Source: Rosettibacter primus (GTDB lineage: Bacteria > Bacteroidota > Ignavibacteria > Ignavibacteriales > Melioribacteraceae). From it: DNA of 64,000 nt. The stretch lies in NCBI RefSeq assembly GCF_036860675.1, contig NZ_JAYKGK010000004.1, positions 1 to 64,000 of the forward strand, in the 5' to 3' direction. Positions 25,764 to 34,916 of the stretch are shown one piece after another. The notes beneath the pieces were generated by a model. The model was not told the DNA's origin. It saw only the letters and a list, made by a program, of their open reading frames with translations, and made no database searches. The position numbers and the translations under genes are program-made. Within the stretch, counting starts at the first letter, position 1; each line of letters begins with the position of its first letter.

Positions 25764-28430
25764 TTACTTCTGAATTATTGCAATTCCATTAAGATCTTGA
25801 TAAACACTATTTTCAGTATTTAATGTATCTTGCTCATTATAAATATTAATAAATCTTACATCTGGATTAAGATTATGCCATTCATCTAAAGCTGATTTAA
25901 CACCACCTTTTTTTGTTGAATCCCACTGTCTTGCAAAATCACTTGAATCATGAAAAATCATTAATCCACCTTTAATAAGGTGATCGAACCATAAATTTAA
26001 CTCTATAATAGTTTGGTCTTTTTGATGAGAGGAATCTACAATAATTAATTTTGGCGGTTTATCACCAAAGTGATTATATGTTATTTTAACAGTATTAATG
26101 TCGGTAGAATTGCTTAATTCTAATCTAACATATTCATCTAAAGATGCTAATTTTATATATTTTTTTGCAAATTCAGTTGAATGACTATCAATATCAAAAG
26201 AAATAAAACCATTTTTAACATTCATTTTTCTTAGCATAAACCCAATTAATAAACTCGAATACCCCGCATAAGTACCAAGCTGAACAATTCTATCAATCCT
26301 GTTCCCCATTATTAATCCTAATAAAAAGGAAATAAAAGGAACCGGAGATTCACCTATTAAATTTTCTTTTTCAGATTCATCAAACCACAATTTAACAATT
26401 TCCCATTCTGTATCATCAAGAAATGAATAACACGGTGGTAAGTAATTATTCCCTCTTAAATTGTGCCACCAATAGCGATAATGAGATTTATTAGTGAATT
26501 GAATAGACCTATAATCTTTTTTATAATTTACTGATTTTAAGTTTTCTGAATTATTGAATTTACTTTTATCTCCTATGTCTATACTTTGTTCTAAGTTACC
26601 CTCATTTATTTTTTCTAATAGATATTCATAATTCTCTTTTGCTACAATATTATTTGGTTCAGAAACGAGTATATATTCAAGTAATCTTTTTGCATATAAA
26701 TAATTTTCTTTAAGAATATGTATAACAGCCAAATCATTTAATGCTTCAATATGATTTGGTTCTATGTTTAATATATAATTTAATTTTTTTGCTGCTTCAT
26801 CTAATTTGTTGTTCTCAATCATTCTTTCAGCTTGAATAAGAAATTTAGCACTCTTACTTGGTGACCATTTTAATTCTCTTTTAATTAGCTCCCGTTTATC
26901 ATATAGTTTACTTATTATCCTTGTATTATCAAGAAAATTCAATTTACCATTCATATTTTTAATCATCATTTCTATATTTAATAAATCACCTTTCTTAATT
27001 TTTTCTTCATAATAATCTAATATAGGTTTATAATAATCTTTTATTTTTTCTTTGTACCTAACTGAATAAAATTTTAGACTAACTGCAGAATTATCATTCG
27101 TTATCTCATTCTTAGCATTATTATTCTTCAAACAATTTGAGTATATATAGTTTTGGAATTGTAAAAATTTTGTTATAGAATTTTCACTACAACCATTAAT
27201 ATCAATGTTATTACTTATAAAATCACAAAAATCTTCTGTATTTTTTACTGAAGGGATATTATCAATATAGAAATAAGTATAATTTTCTATGATTTTATTT
27301 ACAAAATTTATAATCTCATCATTGTTTGTTTTGTTGAAATCACCATTTATTAATTTTTCTAAAACATTACCTAAATCTTCTTTTGATTTTATAATGTTTG
27401 GGATACTACTGTACTTCAATCCACTATTTGTTAATAACAATATTGGTTTATCATAGAATAATGCTTCATATTGTAAAGTTGTGGTAGTAAAGATTAATAA
27501 ATTAGAATTTCTAAATAAGCTTCTAAAATAAATTTTATCACTAACAATTATTCTTTCAGACTCAATGTGTTGATATTTTTCCTTTACATCAATTGGATGG
27601 GTTTTTATTATTAAGAACAAATCATTTGATTTCTCAACATACTTTGCCAATTCGTGAGCCATTTCAATGTGAGATGTAAATAGGTTAGAAATTTCTTTAG
27701 ATAGTTTATGTTCTCTTGGGAAAAGTGGATTATCGGGATTTGGGAAAAAACTAATTATTTTCTTTTTGCCTTTTATTTTTAATAATAATTTTTCTTCTTC
27801 ATTATTATAACTGACAGGATATTTAGTGATATTAGTATTGATATAAAAATTCTTAATTAAACTAAACAAATCTTTATTATTTTCTTGTTTTAACTTATTA
27901 TTATCTAATTCCTCATTCAATAAATTTTCTATCATTAAAGTACCTGTTAAATACCCTCTTTCTAAGTAATGATTTTTAATTCCATATAAATCCAATAACT
28001 TTTTAAATATTTCTGATTGAGCAAGATAATTTCCCCAAACAAATACAATCGAGGGATTAATAAACATTATTAATTGTTTATAAAATTCTCTGCATTTTAG
28101 AAAACCTTTATAATGATTTTCATAACTATCAATATCTACATTGCTCCAGAACATATCTCTTTCGATTAACAGATAGTCTTCTTCATCCAAATCTTGTAAA
28201 GTATATTCTTCTAACTTAAACCTCTCATTAAATTGATGAAGAAAAATTGGCACATGAATAACTGGAAAATCTAAGTCTGAATAATTCTCTGAAGATGTAA
28301 TTAAAATAAAATCAATATTTTTTTTCTTAAGGCTATCATTAATTTTTTTCCATAAGTTCTTGTATTCTGTTGTTAGAGGAAGGAAACAACAAACTAAACA
28401 TAATTTATTTTTATGGTTCAATTCATTCAT
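25764..28430 (-). CDS. Glycosyltransferase-TPR-methyltransferase fusion
   Basis: This 888-residue protein has three parts. Residues 1-400 resemble capsule/Kdo-type transferases ('IVFVWGNYLAQSEIFKKLL', 'KKIISFFPNPDNPLFPREH', 'FLIIKTHPIDV', 'LIFTTTTLQYEALFYDKPIL'). Residues about 535-620 are TPR helices ('NHIEALNDLAVIHILKENYL'). Residues about 650-875 form a class I SAM methyltransferase of the Methyltransf_24/cephalosporin hydroxylase type, with 'VQLGTYAGYSSLLIG' near 721, 'ISFDIDSH' near 745, 'IVDSSHQKDQ' near 797 and 'MIFHDSS' near 824. O-methylation of a sugar added by the first domain is a reasonable reading. The start codon overlaps the end of the cytidylyltransferase gene by one base. 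Confidence 0.8.
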   Translation of the reverse strand: MNELNHKNKLCLVCCFLPLTTEYKNLWKKINDSLKKKNIDFILITSSENYSDLDFPVIHVPIFLHQFNERFKLEEYTLQDLDEEDYLLIERDMFWSNVDIDSYENHYKGFLKCREFYKQLIMFINPSIVFVWGNYLAQSEIFKKLLDLYGIKNHYLERGYLTGTLMIENLLNEELDNNKLKQENNKDLFSLIKNFYINTNITKYPVSYNNEEEKLLLKIKGKKKIISFFPNPDNPLFPREHKLSKEISNLFTSHIEMAHELAKYVEKSNDLFLIIKTHPIDVKEKYQHIESERIIVSDKIYFRSLFRNSNLLIFTTTTLQYEALFYDKPILLLTNSGLKYSSIPNIIKSKEDLGNVLEKLINGDFNKTNNDEIINFVNKIIENYTYFYIDNIPSVKNTEDFCDFISNNIDINGCSENSITKFLQFQNYIYSNCLKNNNAKNEITNDNSAVSLKFYSVRYKEKIKDYYKPILDYYEEKIKKGDLLNIEMMIKNMNGKLNFLDNTRIISKLYDKRELIKRELKWSPSKSAKFLIQAERMIENNKLDEAAKKLNYILNIEPNHIEALNDLAVIHILKENYLYAKRLLEYILVSEPNNIVAKENYEYLLEKINEGNLEQSIDIGDKSKFNNSENLKSVNYKKDYRSIQFTNKSHYRYWWHNLRGNNYLPPCYSFLDDTEWEIVKLWFDESEKENLIGESPVPFISFLLGLIMGNRIDRIVQLGTYAGYSSLLIGFMLRKMNVKNGFISFDIDSHSTEFAKKYIKLASLDEYVRLELSNSTDINTVKITYNHFGDKPPKLIIVDSSHQKDQTIIELNLWFDHLIKGGLMIFHDSSDFARQWDSTKKGGVKSALDEWHNLNPDVRFINIYNEQDTLNTENSVYQDLNGIAIIQK

Positions 28431-29728
28431 TAAAATAATCCATATTTATTTACAAGTTCGCTTGTATGAATACCTTTAGCTACATCAATCAGTATTTGTT
28501 TTTCATTTTGAAGTTTATTAAATGCTAATTCAATTATTTGATTTTCATACTTTTTGGGTATTACAACAATTCCATCTCTATCGCCAAATATTAAATCGTC
28601 CTTATGTATACTTATCCCATCAATTATAACAGTTTTATTTTTAGAAGTAACAATTCCTCTTTTCCTAGTATCTTTACAATAATTACCTTTAGAAAATACT
28701 GGAAATCCCATATCAGAAGTTTCTTTAGTATCTCTTGTTACTCCATCAATAATAGCGCCGGAAGCTCCTGCTCTTAATGCTAAATTTGCATTTAGTTCGC
28801 CGAAAAATGCATAATCAGGAATTTTATTTGCTACTACAATAACATCATTAGTAACAACATGATCATATAAATCAAGACTATCATAAATTTTTTTATAGTC
28901 CTCATCATCAGGACATAAATCTATTTGTAAAGTTTTAGCCCTTCCTAATACTTTACTATTTGGTAAATTCAAAGTGAATTTGCTTGATAGTACACCCAAT
29001 AATCCTAAATCGTCCAGTATATCTGATAAGAGCGCACTAGTTAAAAGTAATTTTAAATTATTAAATAATCTTCTTTCTTGTTCACGCAATCCAATAGCAA
29101 TTAAATTAGCTAATTCAAAATCAGGTGGATAATTAACATCTATTGATTCAATAGGATCTATTTCTAACAAATAAGGTTTATTGCCAATTCTTTTCTTAGT
29201 TTGTATAGCCACATCTCTTCTAACAATATACAGACCCATTGATTCGATAATTGTATCTTCCAGTTCATAACTATTAGGTATATGTTCTATATTATATGCA
29301 GGTTTGCCATTTTTCCAGAGATATTGTTTTTCTTTTCTCACTGCTACAACCGAATCATAATTATCATCATTCAATAAAATTTTAATACCTTTCTCTATAG
29401 TTTCTACTTTAATAAATGGACTTGTAGACAAAAGCTGGATACATATATCTGCATCTGTATGCAAGACTTCATTATAGAATAGTTGATTCCCATCAGTTTT
29501 ATTAGTAGCTAACGAAGGATCTCTATGCAGTATTTTACACTTAACTTCCGATGCTAAATCAATAATTTCATATGATTCTGTATCAAGATATACTTCATCA
29601 ATTAAATTTATAGTCAATAACTTTTTTAAACTTCTTAGAAACAACGGCTCTCCATCCAACAACATTATATTCTTATTGGGAATTCTATGACTATTCCCCT
29701 TAGCAGGTAAAAAAGCAGCGACTTTCAT
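28430..29728 (-). CDS. CMP-sugar cytidylyltransferase fused to RraA-like domain
   Basis: This 432-residue protein starts with a NeuA/KdsB-like nucleotidyltransferase (1-225): 'AFLPAKGNSHRIPNKNIMLL' holds the CTP-binding loop, and 'ADICIQLLSTSPF' corresponds to the usual 'LQPTSP' motif. The C-terminal 200 residues are an RraA/HMG-aldolase-like fold with 'ELNANLALRAGASGAIIDG' leading to 'VTRD' near 330 and 'PVFSKG'. The first domain should activate a nonulosonic or Kdo-like acid as its CMP sugar. RraA-like proteins include pyruvate-type aldolases, so the second domain might make or break a related 2-keto acid. It heads the five-gene glycosylation-type operon. No neu, pse or leg synthase genes are nearby. 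Confidence 0.82.
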   Translation of the reverse strand: MKVAAFLPAKGNSHRIPNKNIMLLDGEPLFLRSLKKLLTINLIDEVYLDTESYEIIDLASEVKCKILHRDPSLATNKTDGNQLFYNEVLHTDADICIQLLSTSPFIKVETIEKGIKILLNDDNYDSVVAVRKEKQYLWKNGKPAYNIEHIPNSYELEDTIIESMGLYIVRRDVAIQTKKRIGNKPYLLEIDPIESIDVNYPPDFELANLIAIGLREQERRLFNNLKLLLTSALLSDILDDLGLLGVLSSKFTLNLPNSKVLGRAKTLQIDLCPDDEDYKKIYDSLDLYDHVVTNDVIVVANKIPDYAFFGELNANLALRAGASGAIIDGVTRDTKETSDMGFPVFSKGNYCKDTRKRGIVTSKNKTVIIDGISIHKDDLIFGDRDGIVVIPKKYENQIIELAFNKLQNEKQILIDVAKGIHTSELVNKYGLF

Positions 29729-29832
29729 ATCATTAAAAATTTATTTAACATTTTATTAAGCCAAATTATATGCCAGTTCAAAAACTAATTTTTAATATGA
29801 AATTGGCTCTTTAATTGATTATATATATTATC

Positions 29833-29850
29833 TTGGCTAATATTAACCAG
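29833..29850 (-). promoter_or_regulatory. Motif shared with the fliL upstream region
   Basis: The 18-mer ttggctaatattaaccag lies about 105 bases before the cytidylyltransferase-RraA start. A copy differing at one base lies about 80 bases before fliL (61023-61040), in the same orientation. It could be a promoter element or chance in AT-rich DNA. Confidence 0.2.
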
Positions 29851-29856
29851 GTAGGT

Positions 29857-31689
29857 TTATCGGACGGTCTCTAATTCTTCTGTGAATTTTTTGATTCTTT
29901 CTTCTGCTTCGGCAGTTAGTTTTGCTCTCTCGGTCTCTTTTTCTTCTTTTAATTCTTCAATCCTCTTTTGAAACTGCATTATATTACTGTTTATATTATT
30001 TACAGTTACTCTCTCTTTTTCTTTCATATATTCTTCTGTTTCTTTAATTAATTGTTCTTTGTGAGTTTTTAACATGTTTATTCGTTTTACTAAACGCTGT
30101 TTTTCTTCTGCTCTGTCAATAAATACTAATCCCGCTATAATTCCCGATATTAACGTGCCAACAAGAAAACTAATTAAGCCCCATTTGAACCCAGAAAATA
30201 TTACATAACCTAATATTGAATTGAACTCTGATACATCAACCACAAATCTATTTGAATAACTTGCCAATCCTCCAATAATAAATACAATGAATGCAATAAT
30301 TGTGTTATTTAACATACTGGTTGAAAATGATTTTGCTGGATTGAATCTTTCGATGAAAGGAATTTTTGCAATTTGTTCTTCTAAGTTTTTTACCTCATTT
30401 TCATAATTGTCATTAATATTTTTAATTGCTTTTTCAAGATTTTCTTTTGCTTTTATATGAAAATTCTCTAGTTCCTTTCTCAATTTTTCTTCTTCTTTTG
30501 CATACTCAACTATATACTGGTCATATTGAACAAGTTTTGAATCAATTTCTTCAAAGACAAGTTTTTTCATTTGTTCAATTATCAAATCAATTGTCTGACT
30601 GTATTTCCTTTCAAATTCAGGATACATTGCAATTATTAATGTGTTTGTAGAGTTAAGGTAAGATTGAGCAAGTTTTTCTAGAAATTTTATGTTTTTTAAA
30701 ACATCATCCGTAAAATATTCTTTCACTTGTTTTTCTTTAAGTAAATTTAATTTATGCATTATTTTATTAATCGAATTCTCTTCTGCAAGTCGATAAGGTT
30801 GAAGCACTCCTGCAATTAACTGAACTGCTGCAGCAAAATCTTTTTCATAAAAAATATTGTTGATAAATGCATTTATCAGAAAATAGTTAAACATTCCAAA
30901 GTTAGATAAGTCCAGGGCAATAAGAAGTCTATGTAAATCATATGAAATTATTTCTTTAATATAATAAGAGGTCACTTCATCATTACCCATTTTTAATTCT
31001 GTAAGTGCAATATAAATTTTTGCAGTAATTCCGCTGGATTTTATGTCAACTGCTTCTTTAAAACATTGATTTGCTTTTATATAATCTTTTTCTTTTAAGT
31101 AAACAAAACCAGAAAATAAATTAACTATGTAATTAATCTCTTTTTTAACATCATCTGATAATCTTAATGTATTTATAATTTCTTTTACAGAATTATATAG
31201 CTCTAAGGCTTTTGAAGGATTATAGAGACTATTGTGATATGTTAGAATAATAGCATGAATTATATGCTTAAAGAAATTATGTTTATAAACATCTCTTTCT
31301 ATAAAATTAATGATAAGATTAGCATAGTATTCGCGTTCACTTCTTAATTTTGTTGTTGCCCACTTAGTAAAATTTTCTTTTATTGATTTATGAAGGTCAA
31401 AATATTTCACTTTCGAAAAATTCACCTTCATAAATTCTTCTATTTGATTTAATAACCAGGAATCATAAATCCAGTAGACAGGTGCATGAGAAAAAGGAAT
31501 AAATATTTCTTTTAGTTCATCAGGTAAATCAAAAGCAAGTATTTTTATATTTTCCTTTATGCTTGTAATAAAATCAAAATCAGCATGTATAGTTAAATCA
31601 AAATGGTCTTTCCCTAATCTATAAAAACTGGTTAAAGCAGATTCACCATCTTTGATTGCATAATTATTTTTTTCTAATTGCTCAATCAT
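29857..31689 (-). CDS. Membrane-anchored TPR/coiled-coil protein, unknown function
   Basis: The family is not recognised. The 610-residue protein has a helical N-terminal half with TPR-like segments (about 150-260, e.g. 'FKEAVDIKSSGITAKIYIALTEL'), then a long charged coiled coil (about 375-445). Two membrane segments near 459-477 and 498-525 follow, and a second coiled coil runs from 530 to the end (KEE/KER-rich). Both large parts are probably on the cytoplasmic face with the hairpin in the membrane. It is the last gene of a sigma-28-type operon, 14 bases after a PAS histidine kinase, so a role in motility signalling or in placing a polar or flagellar structure is plausible but unproven. Confidence 0.7.
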   Translation of the reverse strand: MIEQLEKNNYAIKDGESALTSFYRLGKDHFDLTIHADFDFITSIKENIKILAFDLPDELKEIFIPFSHAPVYWIYDSWLLNQIEEFMKVNFSKVKYFDLHKSIKENFTKWATTKLRSEREYYANLIINFIERDVYKHNFFKHIIHAIILTYHNSLYNPSKALELYNSVKEIINTLRLSDDVKKEINYIVNLFSGFVYLKEKDYIKANQCFKEAVDIKSSGITAKIYIALTELKMGNDEVTSYYIKEIISYDLHRLLIALDLSNFGMFNYFLINAFINNIFYEKDFAAAVQLIAGVLQPYRLAEENSINKIMHKLNLLKEKQVKEYFTDDVLKNIKFLEKLAQSYLNSTNTLIIAMYPEFERKYSQTIDLIIEQMKKLVFEEIDSKLVQYDQYIVEYAKEEEKLRKELENFHIKAKENLEKAIKNINDNYENEVKNLEEQIAKIPFIERFNPAKSFSTSMLNNTIIAFIVFIIGGLASYSNRFVVDVSEFNSILGYVIFSGFKWGLISFLVGTLISGIIAGLVFIDRAEEKQRLVKRINMLKTHKEQLIKETEEYMKEKERVTVNNINSNIMQFQKRIEELKEEKETERAKLTAEAEERIKKFTEELETVR

Positions 31690-31703
31690 TTTTTATTTCC
31701 TTA

Positions 31704-33557
31704 TCAAACATCCTTTTTGGGGAAAGATAGAATAATTTCTGTGCCTTTATTTTTTTCACTGTTAATTGTAAAACTTCCTCCCATTAATTTTGTTAATTTA
31801 TATGCAACTGTTAAACCCAGGCCAATACCTTCATAAGGTCTTGTGTAACCTTCAATTTCTTGACTGAACGGCAGTAATATTCTATCAATCTGAGAATTAT
31901 CAATACCAATTCCAGAATCCGCAATAATAATTTCTACTTTATCATTAAAATTCCTTGAGCCCAGGTAAACATATCCATAAGAAGTATATTTAATTGCATT
32001 ATCCACGAGCAAATCAATAATTCTTTCTAATTTTATCCAGTCTATTTCAATAAAAGCTTCATCTTCACTAAACTCGAGTTTAAATGTTAAATTCTTTTTT
32101 TCTGCATCATTTAGTCTTTTTTCATAAACATGTTTAAGCACTTGATTGCAGTTTAATATTACCATCTCAAGTTCAATTTCATCAGATTCTATTTGTGCTA
32201 ATTCAACAATGTTCGTAAAAGCATTCAATACTCTTCCTAACACTTCTTTTACGGAATCCATTAATTCTTTTATTGCTACATAATCCTGAGCAGCAAGACA
32301 ATCATCAATAATTTCAGAATAACCAATAATACCATTAAATGGAGTTCTGATTTCGTGTGAAATATTGGCTATAAAAGCCGATTTCATTTTGTTGAGCTGC
32401 ATTTCCTTCAAATAATTTTTCTCAAGCTGTTCTCGATATTTTGTTTCGTCTGTTATGTCTTTAAGAGTAATTATATAAATTTTACTCCCGTTTCCATTGT
32501 GGTGGGTGGATGTAATTTTACAATTAAAATGTTGACCTGATGAATGCTGATAAAAAAATTGCTGAAAAGAATCCTCATTTTCTTCAAGCAGTTTTATATT
32601 TTGTTGAATAATATTAAATAACTGTGGAGGCAAATAATCATTAATTACCTGAAGATATAAATTATTCTTATCAAGATTAAATAACTTGCAAAAATTATCG
32701 TTTGCATTTTCAAAATATATTTGATTATCAATCGATTTCAGGATTAATAATAAATCAGAAATATTTTCAATTATTAACTTCTGTTTCTTTTCCGATTCCT
32801 CAATAACTTTTTTCTGATAAATATGTTCAGTAAGATTGTTAGCACTGAGGACAAAATTTATTTCAAAGGAATCAATTGGAGAAAAAGGCTGCAACGTAAA
32901 ATCCCAATAATGTATTTCACCTCTCTTTTTTATTTCAACTAATTTTTTCCAGAACCTACCACTATTCAGTGCAAGACTTAAAAGACTAAGTTCAGAATCG
33001 CTCAAAAATTCTTTCATTATCTCTGTAATTTCTACATTGTATAGCTTATCCAGCCCTCGGGAAAATATTTCTTCAAAAGAACTTGTTGCGTAACTAATTC
33101 TTTTTTGATTATTAATAATAATTATTGGAACTTTACCATAATCCAGAGCATGATGCAAAGAATCAATTTTCTTTTCTATAATTTTTCTTTGTTCAAGAGA
33201 TTCAATTGTAATTAATAAATATTCATGAGATAAAACGAAAATTCTTTCTATTCCTACTTGATAAGCAGTATTATTTGAATTAAAATTTGTATTAATAGTG
33301 AGATCGGTCGTTAGATTTCTATATTTACTTTCAACAAATCCTTTAACAAATACTAAAAATTCTGATGAGGGATTAAGCCGTTGTAAATTATCATTAATAT
33401 TTAACTGAAATAAATTTTTAAATGCAGTATTACAATAAACAATTTCAAGTAAAGAAGATACAATTGCAATTGCTCTGCTGGTAGGCAATTCTTTATAATT
33501 AAAAAATTCCTTTTCGGAATTTCTTAGATTTTCATTGAAGTTCTTCCATTCAGGCAT
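31704..33557 (-). CDS. Cytosolic PAS-domain sensor histidine kinase
   Basis: This protein of about 617 residues has no membrane segment. Three PAS-like regions occupy about 20-130, 140-255 and 260-385. HisKA follows with 'FIANISHEIRTPFNGIIGYSEI' (phospho-His near 400; motif spans about 20 residues). The HATPase domain has the N-box 'DNAIKYTSYG', G1 'DSGIGID', and 'GIGLGLTVAYKLTKLMGG'. All catalytic boxes are intact. The ATG at 33557 is preferred; the frame extends two codons to a TTG. It sits between two unknown genes of a sigma-28-type operon. Likely partners are the receiver proteins just upstream (34263-35310), one of which carries only a DHp-like domain. Confidence 0.9.
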   Translation of the reverse strand: MPEWKNFNENLRNSEKEFFNYKELPTSRAIAIVSSLLEIVYCNTAFKNLFQLNINDNLQRLNPSSEFLVFVKGFVESKYRNLTTDLTINTNFNSNNTAYQVGIERIFVLSHEYLLITIESLEQRKIIEKKIDSLHHALDYGKVPIIIINNQKRISYATSSFEEIFSRGLDKLYNVEITEIMKEFLSDSELSLLSLALNSGRFWKKLVEIKKRGEIHYWDFTLQPFSPIDSFEINFVLSANNLTEHIYQKKVIEESEKKQKLIIENISDLLLILKSIDNQIYFENANDNFCKLFNLDKNNLYLQVINDYLPPQLFNIIQQNIKLLEENEDSFQQFFYQHSSGQHFNCKITSTHHNGNGSKIYIITLKDITDETKYREQLEKNYLKEMQLNKMKSAFIANISHEIRTPFNGIIGYSEIIDDCLAAQDYVAIKELMDSVKEVLGRVLNAFTNIVELAQIESDEIELEMVILNCNQVLKHVYEKRLNDAEKKNLTFKLEFSEDEAFIEIDWIKLERIIDLLVDNAIKYTSYGYVYLGSRNFNDKVEIIIADSGIGIDNSQIDRILLPFSQEIEGYTRPYEGIGLGLTVAYKLTKLMGGSFTINSEKNKGTEIILSFPKKDV

Positions 33558-33566
33558 AATCAAGAA

Positions 33567-34214
33567 TCACTTTATATGTATACTTTTAATTAATATACCA
33601 TCTCGTTCACCTCGTATTTCATCATTTTGTGAATGATGAAGTTTTAATGAAGCATACTTATTCAAAAATTTTATCAAGCAGTCATTGATATAATTAAATT
33701 CTTTATTTAAGGAATCAATATAATCACTTGTTAGTGAATCGATGGTATATTGGTCAGTTATAATATTCGGTTTCTTTACACTTTGTGATTTAAATTGTTC
33801 AAAGAATTCATTTAATGAATTAAGAGATTTATCAAAATCACTATCATTCATATTAAAATTAACAGGGGCAATTAATGTTACAATTACAGTAATTTCTGCT
33901 GCAAACCCAAGAACATCTTTTTTAATTTTATATTCAATGTTTCTGAATTTACTAAGCTGATTTATATCAACTGTTGTATCAAATTCGAACCCATCGAGCT
34001 CAAATATAATATGGACTTTATCCGATTCCTGCTCTATCTTTTTTAATTTCCATCCATAAGCAGCAAGAAGTGCAGTGGCAGGAGAAATCAATGCAGAATC
34101 ATTGATTGAATTAGATGAGTATGTATAAGAATTAATTTTCTTATAATACTTTGGACTGCCGGTAGACTTTTTATAGTCTGAATTCGGACTAATATTTACA
34201 ACTTTTTCCAACAT
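33567..34214 (-). CDS. Unknown sigma-28-controlled protein
   Basis: The family is not recognised. The 215-residue, probably cytosolic protein has a Ser/Tyr/Asn-rich N-terminal 45 residues, then alternating strands and helices ('ATALLAAYGWKLKKIEQ', 'VHIIFELDGFEFDTTVDI', 'GFAAEITVIVTLIAP') and a helical C-terminus. It has no signal peptide, membrane segment or cysteine cluster. A strong ggaggag site precedes the ATG, and a well-formed sigma-28-type promoter lies 19-45 bases upstream. It is the first gene of the operon with the PAS kinase and the membrane coiled-coil protein, so it is a late flagellar-class gene, possibly an exported or signalling component. Confidence 0.65.
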   Translation of the reverse strand: MLEKVVNISPNSDYKKSTGSPKYYKKINSYTYSSNSINDSALISPATALLAAYGWKLKKIEQESDKVHIIFELDGFEFDTTVDINQLSKFRNIEYKIKKDVLGFAAEITVIVTLIAPVNFNMNDSDFDKSLNSLNEFFEQFKSQSVKKPNIITDQYTIDSLTSDYIDSLNKEFNYINDCLIKFLNKYASLKLHHSQNDEIRGERDGILIKSIHIK

Positions 34215-34232
34215 GCCTTCTCCTCCATCTTA

Positions 34233-34259
34233 TTATCGAAGGAAAAGGCAATTTTTTTA
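34233..34259 (-). promoter_or_regulatory. Sigma-28 (FliA) promoter of the unknown/kinase operon
   Basis: TAAA (34259-34256), 15 bases, then TTCGATAA (34240-34233) on the - strand. It fits in the 48-base gap between the receiver-DHp gene and the unknown gene at 34214, with a leader of about 12 bases. Confidence 0.75.
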
Positions 34260-34262
34260 ATA

Positions 34263-34916
34263 TCAATCTGTCTTAATCATTCGATTTTCGTCAATATAAT
34301 CAATCAGCTGTGGATTTTGCAGGTAAATTAGTTGTTGCACAAATTTATTTATTCTATCAACTGATTCATTAATTGTTTTTAATTCTTCTGATAATTTAGA
34401 TTTTTCTTCTTCACTTAATTCATTTTCTATAGTTTTAAGAGATAACACAAGACTGCTTAATGGATTATTTATTTTATGACCAATTGTACAAGCCATTTCG
34501 ATAACAGCTTTATTATGTTCAGCATTCTTAAGTTCATTTTGTAAATTATAGATTCTTACACCTGAACGGATTCTTGCAAGTAGTTCTTGATTTTCTACAG
34601 GTTTTACAAGAAAATCATCAGCCCCAATGTCCAATCCCATAATTCTATCTTTTAATGAAGAGCGAGCAGTTAAGATTATAAAATAAATTCCTTTATACTT
34701 TTCATCGCTTTTCAAAATATTGCACAATGCCAAACCATCAAGAACAGGCATAGTCCAATCTGCAAGAATTACTTTTGGTGAAAATGTTTTTAAGACTTCT
34801 AGCGCATCTTCACCATTGATTGCAGTAACTACTTCATAATTATTTCGAGTTAATAATTTTTCGAGGATAAACCTGGTATCTTTTTCGTCTTCTACAACTA
34901 AAATTTTATCTTTCAT
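34263..34916 (-). CDS. Receiver protein with DHp-like domain but no ATPase
   Basis: This 217-residue protein has an intact receiver (1-120): 'LVVEDEKD', phospho-Asp in 'ILADWTMPVLDG' near 53, and 'FLVKPVENQELLARI'. A short helix and a dimerisation/His-phosphotransfer-like segment follow, with 'GHKINNPLSSLVLSLKTI' (His near 146) as in HisKA of hybrid kinases. The chain then ends, so no HATPase domain exists. Such a protein could pass phosphate from a separate kinase (the PAS kinase encoded next) between its own Asp and His, or act as a dimeric scaffold. It overlaps the upstream receiver gene by 11 bases, indicating translational coupling. Confidence 0.82.
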   Translation of the reverse strand: MKDKILVVEDEKDTRFILEKLLTRNNYEVVTAINGEDALEVLKTFSPKVILADWTMPVLDGLALCNILKSDEKYKGIYFIILTARSSLKDRIMGLDIGADDFLVKPVENQELLARIRSGVRIYNLQNELKNAEHNKAVIEMACTIGHKINNPLSSLVLSLKTIENELSEEEKSKLSEELKTINESVDRINKFVQQLIYLQNPQLIDYIDENRMIKTD

